A stretch of 64,000 nucleotides of DNA from NCBI RefSeq assembly GCF_025399895.1, contig NZ_JAODUA010000004.1, positions 186,001 through 250,000 on the forward strand. The letters run 5' to 3'. Origin of the DNA: Streptomyces sp. ASQP_92 (lineage in GTDB: Bacteria > Actinomycetota > Actinomycetes > Streptomycetales > Streptomycetaceae). How positions within the stretch are numbered: position 1 is the stretch's first letter; every line of letters starts with the position of its first letter. The notes under the pieces were generated by a model. That model searched no databases. It was not told the origin of the DNA and worked only from the letters and a program-made list of their open reading frames with translations. Both the position numbers and the translations under genes were made by a program. Shown one piece after another: positions 20,858 to 28,665 of this stretch.

Positions 20858-22260
20858 GCGCACAGTGGGTCTCCTTCTCCTTGGGGAACGGGCGGGCCGG
20901 CGGGCGAAGGTACGGCTTCGGCCGCCCGGTGACCCTCGGCCACGCGGGAGGCGGTGGCCGCGACGGCTTGGACGAAACGCCCGACGCCGGATCGCGCCAC
21001 AGCCGTGTCGGGAAAGCGCGTCGACAGGTGCACTCCGCGGTCGCTCCTGGTCAGCCATACGTACACTTCGGCGGGGCTGTGGATCCGGCTGCGCAGCATG
21101 GCGTCCCGCTGGTGGGGCGGGCTGCCCGCCACGCGGCGTACGTCGAGGTAGGACACGACGAAGCGGGGATGGATCTCCGTGCGCAGCATTCGGCTGATGT
21201 GGGGCAGTGAACTCTCCGGCCCCGGTCCCCGGCGGCGTAGTTCGGCGGCGGCGAGGGCGACGGTGCCGGCGAAGTCGGCCCCGGGAGCCGCCGGGATCCG
21301 CACCGGATGCAGGCCGACGAACCAGCCCGGCGCCGACCGCCACTTGCCGGGCCGGGTGTTGGCGAGGCTTATCAAGGACAGGCACCGCTCGCCGGACACC
21401 CTCGCCGTGGCAAGAGCGAGGCAGGCGAGCAGCCCGGCCGCGGTCGTGCCCCCGGCCGCCCGTGACGCGGCGGCGAACCTCGTGGCCGCCGGGCCGTCGA
21501 GCAGCCAGCGGTAGGCGCTGCGCTGGGCGTTCGGTGACTCGGGGGCCCCGAGCGGGAGGGGGAAGGCGGGCGTCCTGCCGCGCGCGTCACCGAGCAGGGA
21601 CCGCCAGGGGGCGGTGAGTTCGGGCTCGGCCGCCGGCGGAACGCTCACCGTGGTGCGTTCCTCGGCGGCGCAGTCCAGTGAGCGCTGACCGTTCGGGTCC
21701 TGCGCACGTCCTTCGAGGGCGTCCCGGATCTGCCCCGGGATCATGGCCAGCGTGTAGCCGTCCATGACGCCGTGGTCCGCGCCCAGGAAGACCGTCGTTC
21801 CGTCGGCGCCCTCGACAGTCGCGAAGACCACGTGCGGCCAGCCCAGTGGCTGGGTGTTCCGGTCGAAGAATGCCTCGATCTGCCGTTGCACCGAGGCGCC
21901 GTCGGCGAAGGTGCCGACGTCCTCCTGCCGGAGGCTGACGGCGCTCGCGGGAAGCGTTCGGCGCATACAGCGCCCAGGGGCCGGTATCAACCTGCTGCGC
22001 AGATGCTCGCAGCCGCGCAGCCAGGCCGAGAACGCGACACCCATGCGAATTCGGCCGGCCCGGCCCACTCCGAACGACACGCCGATCCAGGCCGGAGCCA
22101 CGTGGCTCGGCCCCCACTTCGCGGCCGTACGCACGTGGTGCTCGTGGTTGAGCGCGGGCGGCCGGGCGTCGTCCGTCCAGGCCGAGGCTGCGGCGGTCGG
22201 CGTCCAGAACACGAGTCGGCCGGCGGGCACGGTACTGCCGCCCAATTCTGTGAATTCCAA
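20854..22260 (-). CDS. Stand-alone condensation-domain protein B
   Basis: A 468-residue second member of the condensation/acyltransferase superfamily. The catalytic motif is Asp162-His163-GVM-Asp167-Gly168 within FLGADHGVMDGYT; a later LISLANTRPGKW and the helix with GWFVGLHPVRIP match the C-terminal half of C domains. The N-terminus (EFTELGGSTVPAGRLVFWTP) looks like the natural start; the codon is TTG, the first possible start after an in-frame stop, with a weak GGTAAG site. It is first in a two-gene unit, divergent from the methyltransferase/ACP/ketosynthase unit. Low similarity to protein A suggests distinct roles rather than a recent duplication. Confidence 0.75.
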   Translation of the reverse strand: MEFTELGGSTVPAGRLVFWTPTAAASAWTDDARPPALNHEHHVRTAAKWGPSHVAPAWIGVSFGVGRAGRIRMGVAFSAWLRGCEHLRSRLIPAPGRCMRRTLPASAVSLRQEDVGTFADGASVQRQIEAFFDRNTQPLGWPHVVFATVEGADGTTVFLGADHGVMDGYTLAMIPGQIRDALEGRAQDPNGQRSLDCAAEERTTVSVPPAAEPELTAPWRSLLGDARGRTPAFPLPLGAPESPNAQRSAYRWLLDGPAATRFAAASRAAGGTTAAGLLACLALATARVSGERCLSLISLANTRPGKWRSAPGWFVGLHPVRIPAAPGADFAGTVALAAAELRRRGPGPESSLPHISRMLRTEIHPRFVVSYLDVRRVAGSPPHQRDAMLRSRIHSPAEVYVWLTRSDRGVHLSTRFPDTAVARSGVGRFVQAVAATASRVAEGHRAAEAVPSPAGPPVPQGEGDPLCA

Positions 22261-22539
22261 TGACTTACCGATCCGACACCATGGGACGTCGACCTTTCAG
22301 CACCATCACGATTCTCCCCTCGACAGATCCTTCATACGGCCTGCGAGAAGCTACCCGGGCTCGATGAAATGACAATGAAAGGAGGTGTTTTCGCTGATCA
22401 CCAAGGCGCCCGGGGCGCCTTCGATGACATTCCTCTTGTTATGCGTCCAAGCGCGCTGCTAGCGTCCTCATCGCTATCGGAGAGCACCGCCGATTCCGCA
22501 CCGTTTCATTCATTTGAACGGGCCGACGGAGGACAATTC
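22261..22539. promoter_or_regulatory. Divergent control region of the condensation/ketosynthase locus
   Basis: The 279 bp between the two oppositely transcribed units have lower GC than the flanks. They contain a perfect palindrome at 22403-22421 (AAGGCGCC-CGG-GGCGCCTT), a likely operator. A pseudo ribosome-binding site (AAAGGAGG) near 22378-22385 opens a longer frame for the methyltransferase, but the segment it would add has no methyltransferase character. Confidence 0.55.
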
Positions 22540-23376
22540 ATGAATGTAGGAGCAAGCACCGCATCCGACCGTTCCGTGGGTGGCGAGGAACCGTCCTCGG
22601 ATTACGCCGCACTGCGTCGCGACCCGGAATACGCCGAGCTGAACCGCGCGCTGCTGGACCTGGTCCCGGCCGGCTCCGAGCGGGCCGTCCTCGATCTGGG
22701 GTGCGGGGACGGGGCCGTGAGCGAACAGCTGTTGTCGCGCGACCCTGCCATGACCCTGATCGGCGTGGACCCCGACCCGGCCCTGCTGAAGGCGGCACGG
22801 GCTCGGCTCGGCGATCGCGCCCGGTTCGCCGAGGGCGAGGCCTCCTCGGTCTCCCGACTGTTCCCACCAGGCACTTTTGACGTCGTCGTCCTGGCCAACT
22901 GCGTTCATCTGGTTCCGGACCTCGCCGCGGCGCTCGGCGCGATCGGGCAGGTCCTCAAGGGGGACGGACGCCTGGTGTTCAACTCGGCGTTCTACTCGGG
23001 CGCGGAGACGGCGGCCGACCTGCCGAGGTACGCCGAGTTGGTCGGCACGGCCCGCAGCACCGCCCGCAGGCGCGGGCTCCCGTTGACTCGCGCCGCCGCG
23101 GGGCGGCCTTCCGGGCTGCGCAGGACCGCCGGGGAGTACCGGGCAGCCCTTGCGGCGGCCGGGTTCAAGGCCGTAACCACCGAGCGGGAATTCGTCCTCG
23201 GCTCACGTTTCCTCGCCGCATTGTGTTCCACTCCGATGTTCGCGACCGCCGCACTGCCAGGAGTCGAGCGGCACACCGCCGCGGAACTGCTCACCGAAAC
23301 GCTGCGAGAACTGCACGAGCGGGCCCCGTTCACCATCACGCGGCGCTGCGTCTACTTTTCGGCCACCCAGGCGTGA
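22540..23376 (+). CDS. Class I SAM-dependent methyltransferase
   Basis: A 278-residue methyltransferase. Motif I is VLDLGCGDGAVSEQLL, followed by the acidic SAM-ribose residue in LIGVDPDPALL and motif IV-like FDVVVLANCVHLVPD. It resembles UbiE/Tcm-type O- or C-methyltransferases. The C-terminal 110 residues form a helical cap that could bind a substrate. The start at MNVGASTASDRS follows GGAGGA at ideal spacing, which excludes the 57-codon longer frame. It leads a unit with an acyl carrier protein 24 bp downstream and a ketosynthase, so a carrier-bound or released acyl product is the likely methyl acceptor. Confidence 0.85.
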   Translation: MNVGASTASDRSVGGEEPSSDYAALRRDPEYAELNRALLDLVPAGSERAVLDLGCGDGAVSEQLLSRDPAMTLIGVDPDPALLKAARARLGDRARFAEGEASSVSRLFPPGTFDVVVLANCVHLVPDLAAALGAIGQVLKGDGRLVFNSAFYSGAETAADLPRYAELVGTARSTARRRGLPLTRAAAGRPSGLRRTAGEYRAALAAAGFKAVTTEREFVLGSRFLAALCSTPMFATAALPGVERHTAAELLTETLRELHERAPFTITRRCVYFSATQA

Positions 23377-23400
23377 ATCGCCCGACGAAAGGACACCGTC

Positions 23401-23670
23401 ATGACTGAGGTATGGAACGTGGTCACCCGGGCCATCGCCGGAATACGGCCGGACCTCGGCGAAAACGGAACGGCCATCACCCGTGATTCCGCGCTGTTCT
23501 ACGCCGCTGAGACCGGACAGCCGGTGCTCGGTCTCGATTCCATGGAGGCGCTGGAACTGATCACCGTCCTGGAGCAGGAATTCGGGGTTGAGCTGGCGGA
23601 CACCGGCATCCGGATCGCCGACCTGCGCACGGCCGGAGACGTGGCCGACGCCATGGCGGGAGCCCTGTGA
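23401..23670 (+). CDS. Acyl carrier protein
   Basis: An 89-residue carrier protein with the phosphopantetheine attachment serine at Ser47 in LGLDSMEALELITVLEQEFG, the typical helix II start. The acidic C-terminal half (DTGIRIADLRTAGDVADAM) completes a four-helix ACP. The N-terminal helix is longer than in FabD-type ACPs and there is an unusual YAAETGQPVLG loop before the serine. The ketosynthase start overlaps its stop (GTGA), so synthesis is coupled. It probably carries the acyl chain used by the ketosynthase and the condensation proteins. Confidence 0.9.
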   Translation: MTEVWNVVTRAIAGIRPDLGENGTAITRDSALFYAAETGQPVLGLDSMEALELITVLEQEFGVELADTGIRIADLRTAGDVADAMAGAL

Positions 23671-24899
23671 CACCGCAGGGGGCGCGCCGGCGCGTGCTGG
23701 TGACCGGCATCGGCGTCGAGTCGTGCGCGGGCTCCACACCGGACGCGTTGTGGGAGGCCCTGTCCACGGGGCGTTCCGCGATCTCGCCACTGGAACTCGA
23801 AGCGCCCATGCCCTGCCAGGTCGGTGGCGTCATCGGCGCGTTCGATCCCCGCGAGCACATGTCCGCCCAGCAGGCCCGCCGCACCTCGCGCTTCCAGCAA
23901 CTGCTGTTCGCCGCGGCGATGAAGGCCCGGGAGGACGCGCGGCTGCACACGGCACCGGAAGCCCTGTACGTCGGCACGGGCGGAGGCGGGCTCGACGAGA
24001 CAGCACGCCTGGTGACCGTGATGAACCGCAGCGGGTGGCCGCGCATGGACCGGCTCGGGCTGCTCCGCCTGCTGCCCAACCAGGCGGCCGGGCTCGTCGC
24101 CCAGGAGCTGGGCATCGAGGGCCAGGTGCTCACCCTCTCGACCGCCTGCGCCGCTTCGACGGACGCCATCGGAGCGGGTCTGCGCGCGGTGCGTGACGGC
24201 CTCGCCGATGTGGTCCTCGTCGGCGGCGTGGAGAGCTGGCTGGACACGCCGGCTCTGGCGTCGTTCCGTCTTCTGGACGCGCTGTCCTTGCGGCCCGCGG
24301 CGGAGGCAGCGGTCGCGTCCCGGCCGTTCGACCGCGATCGCGACGGCATGGTGCCGGCCGAGGGCGCCGCCGTTCTGGTCCTGGAATCCGAGCGGTCGGC
24401 ACTGCGCCGCGGCGCGACCGTGCACGGCGAGGTGCTGGGCGCCGCGTCCACCTGCGACGCACACCACCCCGTGGCACCGCGGGCGGACGGAGCGGTGGCG
24501 GCCAGGACGATCGAGCTGGCCTGCGCCGACGCGGGGCTCGATGTCTCGGCGGTGGACCTGGTGAGCGCGCACGGCACCTCGACACCGCTCAACGACCGGG
24601 CCGAGACCGCGGCCATCAAGCGGGCGTTCGGCGCTCACGCGCGTCACGTGGCGATCACGGCGCCCAAGTCGGTGATCGGCCACGCGTGCGGGGCGTGCGG
24701 AATCCTGGAGAGCGTGGGCGTGTTGCGCGCCATCCGGGAAAAGTACGTACCGCCCACCGCCAACCTGGACAACCCCGATCCCGGATGCGACCTCAACTAC
24801 ACCCCGATCGTGGGCCATCCCGCCACCATCGACGTCGCCATCAAGCAGAACTTCGGGTTCGGCGGCCACAACTCGGCGGTGGTGTTCGGGGCCGCCTGA
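23667..24899 (+). CDS. Beta-ketoacyl-ACP synthase (KAS I/II-like)
   Basis: A 410-residue decarboxylating ketosynthase of the FabF/type II PKS alpha-subunit superfamily. The catalytic triad is complete: Cys161 in LSTACAASTDA, His302 in SAHGTSTPLND and His339 in KSVIGHACGA; the conserved Lys334 is present. The GTG start overlaps the ACP stop. No chain-length factor, ketoreductase or dehydratase lies nearby, unlike in aromatic or highly reducing type II PKS loci. It may do a single elongation, or act as an acyltransferase-type ketosynthase, but this is inference. The locus ends here. Confidence 0.9.
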   Translation: MTPQGARRRVLVTGIGVESCAGSTPDALWEALSTGRSAISPLELEAPMPCQVGGVIGAFDPREHMSAQQARRTSRFQQLLFAAAMKAREDARLHTAPEALYVGTGGGGLDETARLVTVMNRSGWPRMDRLGLLRLLPNQAAGLVAQELGIEGQVLTLSTACAASTDAIGAGLRAVRDGLADVVLVGGVESWLDTPALASFRLLDALSLRPAAEAAVASRPFDRDRDGMVPAEGAAVLVLESERSALRRGATVHGEVLGAASTCDAHHPVAPRADGAVAARTIELACADAGLDVSAVDLVSAHGTSTPLNDRAETAAIKRAFGAHARHVAITAPKSVIGHACGACGILESVGVLRAIREKYVPPTANLDNPDPGCDLNYTPIVGHPATIDVAIKQNFGFGGHNSAVVFGAA

Positions 24900-24920
24900 A
24901 CCGGACGCGCCGGGTCACTG

Positions 24921-25526
24921 TCATCCATGCGCCCCCATCCGACCGGCTCGCCCCGCGCCCGGAAGGGGGCGCCCGGCATCGTCCCCGCCCGCTGTCGCCC
25001 GCGCGGGGCACACCGCCGCTACAGCGGACCGGATGGCGGTGAATTCGGCACCCCCCGAACCTGACAGCGGTCCGCCCGGCGCCCCAGCGGCGTCGGTCGA
25101 GCCGCGATCACCGCCGACCGGTCCCGGCATGCGGGCCAACCCCGCGGCGCGGCACGGCAGTTGAAGCCGGTGCCGGAACTTGCCGATCCAGATGGATGCG
25201 GGCCATACCGCGATGTGCCCCGCCCGGCTCCTGCGGGATCCGGTCCCGGAGCGGCGGTCCAGCAACCGGGTGTTGTGGTGCAGCAGCCACGGCCCGAGCT
25301 CGAGCACGGCGAGCGCCGCCTCGACCACCAGGAACGGCCACAGCACGCGCGGGACGCCATGAGCCAGCGCGTATGCCATCCATGTCGCGAACAATGTGCG
25401 CGCGATGCCGTCGAGCAGTCCGTGCACCGCCAGTGGCCTGACGGCTCGCAACGCCGCACAGATGACCACGACAGACAGGCGACGCACTCCGCTAAGCGCC
25501 CGACACCGCCGAGCCATTGTCCGCAC
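24921..25526 (-). CDS. Doubtful hydrophobic ORF (201 aa), possibly degenerate
   Basis: The middle of this frame has two plausible membrane segments (GIARTLFATWMAYALAHGVP and WPFLVVEAALAVLELGPWLL) and resembles small membrane proteins. The last 90 residues are low-complexity Gly/Ala/Arg-rich sequence that looks like read-through of non-coding DNA. It overlaps an antisense MerR tail remnant and sits in a degenerate patch. It may be the remains of a membrane-protein gene rather than a working one. Confidence 0.28.
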   Translation of the reverse strand: MRTMARRCRALSGVRRLSVVVICAALRAVRPLAVHGLLDGIARTLFATWMAYALAHGVPRVLWPFLVVEAALAVLELGPWLLHHNTRLLDRRSGTGSRRSRAGHIAVWPASIWIGKFRHRLQLPCRAAGLARMPGPVGGDRGSTDAAGAPGGPLSGSGGAEFTAIRSAVAAVCPARATAGGDDAGRPLPGAGRAGRMGAHG

Positions 25527-25648
25527 TGTTCGAGGAAAAGATCCACGTCGTCGACGCCCACCTGGCCGAACTCACAGCCCTGCGCACCGAACTCACCGAA
25601 CGCGTCGGAACAAAATGCCCACTACAGCCCATCCCCCAGCCCCACTGA
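25499..25648 (+). pseudogene. C-terminal remnant of a MerR-family regulator
   Basis: After an in-frame stop this frame reads LFEEKIHVVDAHLAELTALR and ends TELTERVGTKCPLQPIPQPH. That matches the dimerisation helix and cysteine-containing tail of MerR regulators (typically EKIAVVDARLAELRALRDEL...CPL). The DNA-binding domain is absent upstream, so only the 3' end survives. Recognition is by motif. Confidence 0.5.
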
Positions 25649-25780
25649 ATCCCGAACGCTTCACACGCAGACAGCGCCACACTCGAGCAACCGCCCGTGG
25701 CCCGCGCGGCGCCGGCCGAGCGGACGGGCGGGCGGGCGGGGTCCAGTGTGCGATCAGGCGCGGCGGACAGCGGCGCGCCG

Positions 25781-25830
25781 CCGTGCTGCCGTGCTGCCGT
25801 GCTGCCGTGCTGCCGTGCTGCCGTGCTGCC
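25781..25830. repeat. Octanucleotide tandem repeat (CCGTGCTG), about 6.25 copies
   Basis: Fifty bases of perfect CCGTGCTG repeats, immediately upstream of the PadR promoter region. Perfect identity suggests active slippage or recent expansion. It lies outside any supported gene. Confidence 0.95.
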
Positions 25831-25847
25831 GCGGACATAACGCAGCT

Positions 25848-25872
25848 ATCTAGGTTGCGTTCCTACCTAGAT
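25848..25872. promoter_or_regulatory. Palindromic operator before the PadR gene
   Basis: Arms ATCTAGG and CCTAGAT flank an 11-bp centre that contains a second nested pair (TAGG/CCTA). The repeat is AT-rich against the local background and ends 17 bp before the PadR start codon. PadR regulators usually repress their own promoter through such a dyad, so autoregulation is likely. Confidence 0.75.
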
Positions 25873-25889
25873 GGTGATGGGATACACCC

Positions 25890-26237
25890 ATGGCCGCAGA
25901 CCGCAGATCCAGCTGGCTCAAGGGCGTCCTCGACCTCCTCGTCCTGTCCTGTCTCACCGGAGGCGAAAGCTACGGATACGAGATCGCCAAGGCACTCGCC
26001 ACCGCAGGACTCGGCGAGATCAAAGGCGGAACGCTCTACCCCGTGCTCAATCGCCTTGAGGAAGCCGGCCTGGTGGTGGGCGAGTTCCGGGCGGCCGAAC
26101 GCGGGCCGGGACGCCGCTACTACCGGCTGACCGACGAGGGGCGCCGGGCACTGGCCGAACAGGGCGATTCCTGGCGGGAGTTCCACTCCGCCGTCACCAC
26201 CATGCTCACCAGCACACGTCCAGGGGGACCGGAATGA
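25890..26237 (+). CDS. PadR-family transcriptional regulator
   Basis: A 115-residue PadR protein: winged helix with LKGVLDLLVLSCLTGGESYGYEIAKAL, the GEIKGGTLYPVLNRLEEAGLV recognition region, GPGRRYYRLTDEGRRAL, and a short C-terminal helix for dimerisation (subfamily 2). These proteins repress neighbouring transporter or membrane-protein genes until an inducer binds. Its stop overlaps the start of the downstream membrane protein (ATGA), the usual PadR/HAAS arrangement. A palindrome directly upstream is the likely operator. Confidence 0.92.
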   Translation: MAADRRSSWLKGVLDLLVLSCLTGGESYGYEIAKALATAGLGEIKGGTLYPVLNRLEEAGLVVGEFRAAERGPGRRYYRLTDEGRRALAEQGDSWREFHSAVTTMLTSTRPGGPE

Positions 26238-26983
26238 ACACCACATACTTCGCCGAACTGAGCCGACACCTCACGGCCCGCGGGATGCCGGATCAGGAGG
26301 TCGCCGCCACCGTCGCCGATCTTTCCGGGTACCTCGCGGAGTCCGGATCACCCGACGCAGGCGAGGAGTTCGGGGCGCCGGACGTCTTCGCGGACCGGCT
26401 CACCCACCGCGACAGTGGCGAACGGCCGGGCGCCGGGGACGAGACGTGGAAGTGGACCAGCGACATCTACACCGACCGCCTGCTCCTGAACCAGTACGGG
26501 ACCGAGGGCTGGGAAGTCGAGGGGATCGACTTCGCGGGCCGCTTCGTGTGCCGCCGCAGCCCCGGGACCGTGATGCGCTGGGAGTACCGGCGCGAGATCA
26601 CGCAGGGCGCGAAGGTGCGCGAGGCGCTGACCGCCGAGCTCGCCCCGGACGGCTGGGAAGTGTGTGGCCGCTGGCTCTACATGACGTACTTCAAGCGACC
26701 GCTCGCAGCGACCGACGGCCCGGCCGCCGAACTGACCCACACGCCCGCCCCACCGGCCCGCCACGTGTTCTTCAGCGCCAAATACCGCGGCCTGATAGCC
26801 ATGTTCGCGGTGTCCGTAGTCCTGCTCGTGCTCGGCATCGGCTTCGACGTCATCGACCTGGACCGACCTGGCGTCCACTACGGAATCCTGGCCGCGGCGG
26901 CCGTGGGCGGGCTGGCCGGCTGGTACGGGGTGAAGCGGGACATCACCCGCGGCACGCAGAGCCCGCACCACGCGAAGCAGTGA
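26234..26983 (+). CDS. HAAS-like membrane protein paired with PadR
   Basis: A 249-residue protein translationally coupled to the PadR gene. The N-terminal 60 residues (FAELSRHLTARGMPDQEVAA, then TVADLSGYL) resemble HAAS/DUF1700 domains that sense or partner PadR. The centre has two related WEVEG/WEVCG beta segments like DUF2812-type modules (GTEGWEVEGIDFAGRFVCRR and LAPDGWEVCGRWLYMTYFKR). The C-terminus has two membrane helices, about residues 187-207 and 219-234. Precise function unknown; a sensor or envelope role is likely. Confidence 0.72.
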   Translation: MNTTYFAELSRHLTARGMPDQEVAATVADLSGYLAESGSPDAGEEFGAPDVFADRLTHRDSGERPGAGDETWKWTSDIYTDRLLLNQYGTEGWEVEGIDFAGRFVCRRSPGTVMRWEYRREITQGAKVREALTAELAPDGWEVCGRWLYMTYFKRPLAATDGPAAELTHTPAPPARHVFFSAKYRGLIAMFAVSVVLLVLGIGFDVIDLDRPGVHYGILAAAAVGGLAGWYGVKRDITRGTQSPHHAKQ

Positions 26984-27032
26984 CCGAACCCTAAGAATCT
27001 GTGCCGCCGAGCTTGTCCCTCTCCCCGGCGAG

Positions 27033-27431
27033 CTATCCGGGCATCCCTTCAAGGATGCATTCGGGCACGACCGGGTCGCCAATCCGCCGGGCCAGCTCGG
27101 CCCAGCGCAGCCGCCGCCAGCCGGGGCCCGGGTAGTGGGCACGACCCACGCCGCCTCCCGTGGCGATGCCCACGGCGTCCAGATCAATGCCTGCAACCTC
27201 GCGCCGCTGAACACTCCCGTCGGCCAGTCGCGCCTGATGGTACTCGTGGTACGACACGTCGGCCGGCCCCTCCTCGTGCTCATACATGGCGTTGAGCACC
27301 CACACGGCGTCAGGCATCGCCGGGGGCATGAACCCGGTGATGCCATCGCCGCAGAGCTCCAGCAGCCAATCGGTGGCCTGGGCGGGCGCGAGCGGCCACA
27401 GTTCTGACATCAGGTTCGATTCTTCGGACAT
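27033..27431 (-). CDS. Hypothetical protein, probably C-terminally shortened (132 aa)
   Basis: Soluble protein with LAPAQATDWLLELCGDGITG, FMPPAMPDAVWVLNAMYEHE and ARRIGDPVVPECILEGMPG. This layout resembles longer Streptomyces hypotheticals that, as I recall them, continue past the VVPE segment, so the present stop may reflect truncation. Start at MSEESNLMSELWPL; MSELWPLAPA seven codons later is possible. The downstream neighbour is the oppositely transcribed PadR unit. Confidence 0.6.
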   Translation of the reverse strand: MSEESNLMSELWPLAPAQATDWLLELCGDGITGFMPPAMPDAVWVLNAMYEHEEGPADVSYHEYHQARLADGSVQRREVAGIDLDAVGIATGGGVGRAHYPGPGWRRLRWAELARRIGDPVVPECILEGMPG

Positions 27432-27560
27432 ACGTCCATGATCCCAAACGCGCACCGTCCCCACTAAGGGCCGATACTCCGCCGCCCGATTGCCACCAAC
27501 GCCAACGCTGACGGGCCGATGCCGCTCCGGAAGTGGCGTCCGGTGAAGGGTGCGTGTCCG

Positions 27561-28097
27561 CTAGTCGTCGGTCGCATGGGACAGCGCTTCGGCGATCAAG
27601 CGCGTGGCGAAGTCGCGGTCGTCGGTGACCCGGTTGATGTGCTCCGCGAGCAGGAGCGCGGTGGCTTCGAGAGGAGTCATCTCCTCCGCGGTCCAATAGC
27701 CGTACTGCTGGCGCCACAGACGGGGGCTCAGGCCGGTGCCGGCGGCGACGAGCAGGCCGGCCATGGTGGGGATCGCCTCGGGGCGGATGCTCCTGGGCAT
27801 CATGCGCATGGTGGCCACGACGCTCGGCACCACGTACTCGATGACATCCTTGCCCTGGGCTTCGTGGGCCTCCCTCAGCCACTTCATGAACATGAAGATG
27901 AGCGTGCAGGTGCCGTCCAGCAGGTCGTCGACGCCCTTGGGACCGAGCGAAGCGGTGAACTGGTCGGTGAGCTGCCGCTGTTGAGGGTCGCTCTCGGTCT
28001 TGCCGTCGTGGATGCCTCTGAGCTGAGAGTCGATCACCATGAGCGCTGCGCCCACATCACCGGCGGGAGCGTTTTTCGGGTCGCAGGACGATGACAC
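27561..28097 (-). CDS. Hypothetical protein (178 aa)
   Basis: GTG start (VSSSCDPKNAPAGDVGAALM) behind a clear GAGGAGGG site. The chain is mainly helical and soluble (LTDQFTASLGPKGVDDLLDG, CTLIFMFMKWLREAHEAQGK, EATALLLAEHINRVTDDRDF). No known domain recognised. Codon use matches the neighbours. The region upstream is remnant DNA, so it is probably transcribed alone. Confidence 0.65.
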   Translation of the reverse strand: MSSSCDPKNAPAGDVGAALMVIDSQLRGIHDGKTESDPQQRQLTDQFTASLGPKGVDDLLDGTCTLIFMFMKWLREAHEAQGKDVIEYVVPSVVATMRMMPRSIRPEAIPTMAGLLVAAGTGLSPRLWRQQYGYWTAEEMTPLEATALLLAEHINRVTDDRDFATRLIAEALSHATDD

Positions 28098-28352
28098 AGA
28101 ACCCTCCTCGGATGACCGCGGTGAGTAGTGCGGCGTGTCTGCACAGTAGTCCCCCGACCAGGCCGACGTCTGGCGAATCCCAACCCACTCGGGGCGACCT
28201 CGGAGCTGACGGCGCGGGAGGACGTCGGCTGGGGCGTGCCACGACCGCCAGTCTCTACTCGCGACTGGCGGCCGTGACGGTAGCCGCAGCGGTGAACGGG
28301 CGGTGCTGGAAGGCCGGTTGTTCGAGTAGGTGGAAGTCGAACGTGCCTCAAG
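28098..28352. other. Intergenic stretch with a hairpin, no gene seen
   Basis: Holds the ribosome-binding site and promoter region of the flanking hypothetical gene and a perfect 9-bp hairpin at 28245-28271 (CCGCCAGTC / GACTGGCGG, 9-nt loop). It borders the transposase remnant, so the hairpin could be insertion-sequence debris, but no matching terminal inverted repeat was found. Confidence 0.35.
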
Positions 28353-28611
28353 GACTGCGCATACCTGCACCGCCAGGAAATCGGACTCCGCTGCACCACC
28401 CCCGACAAGGCCGACCAGGCTCGCAACGGCCGGAAGCCCGGCTCCCGCGTCGGCCCCCACCATGTTTCGACCCGGTTGACTACCGCGATCGCCCTGCGGT
28501 CGAGTGCGGGTCAACCGCCTTGAGAGGCACCGCGCCGCCGCCACGCGATACGACAAGTCGGCAGTCTGTTACGAGGCGACCGTCTTGGTCGTGGCCATCA
28601 ACGAATGGCTG
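28353..28611 (+). pseudogene. IS5-family transposase C-terminal remnant with two frameshifts
   Basis: Three successive frames together spell the tail of an actinomycete IS5-type DDE transposase: AYLHRQEIGLRCTTPDKADQ then ARNGRKPGSRVG in the first frame, FDPVDYRDRPAVECG in the second, and RVNRLERHRAAATRYDKSAV then CYEATVLVVAINEWL in the third. The DKADQ..., VECGxNRLKRHRAVATRYDK and AINEWL segments, with the catalytic Glu in AVECG, are characteristic. The 5' two-thirds and both inverted repeats were not found. This is an old, inactive insertion scar. Confidence 0.8.
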
Positions 28612-28665
28612 CAATCAGGGCACGTGACACACGGCGGCAAGGAGTCCGCGAGCGTGGGAGTGCGG

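Noticed and set aside
22369..22539. 57-codon extension of the methyltransferase
   Set aside because: A strong GGAGGA site and the ATG at MNVGAS set the start; the extension lacks fold similarity and covers a likely operator.
25781..25830. Octanucleotide repeats as CRISPR or coding repeat
   Set aside because: No spacers, unit too short, and no supported gene covers it.
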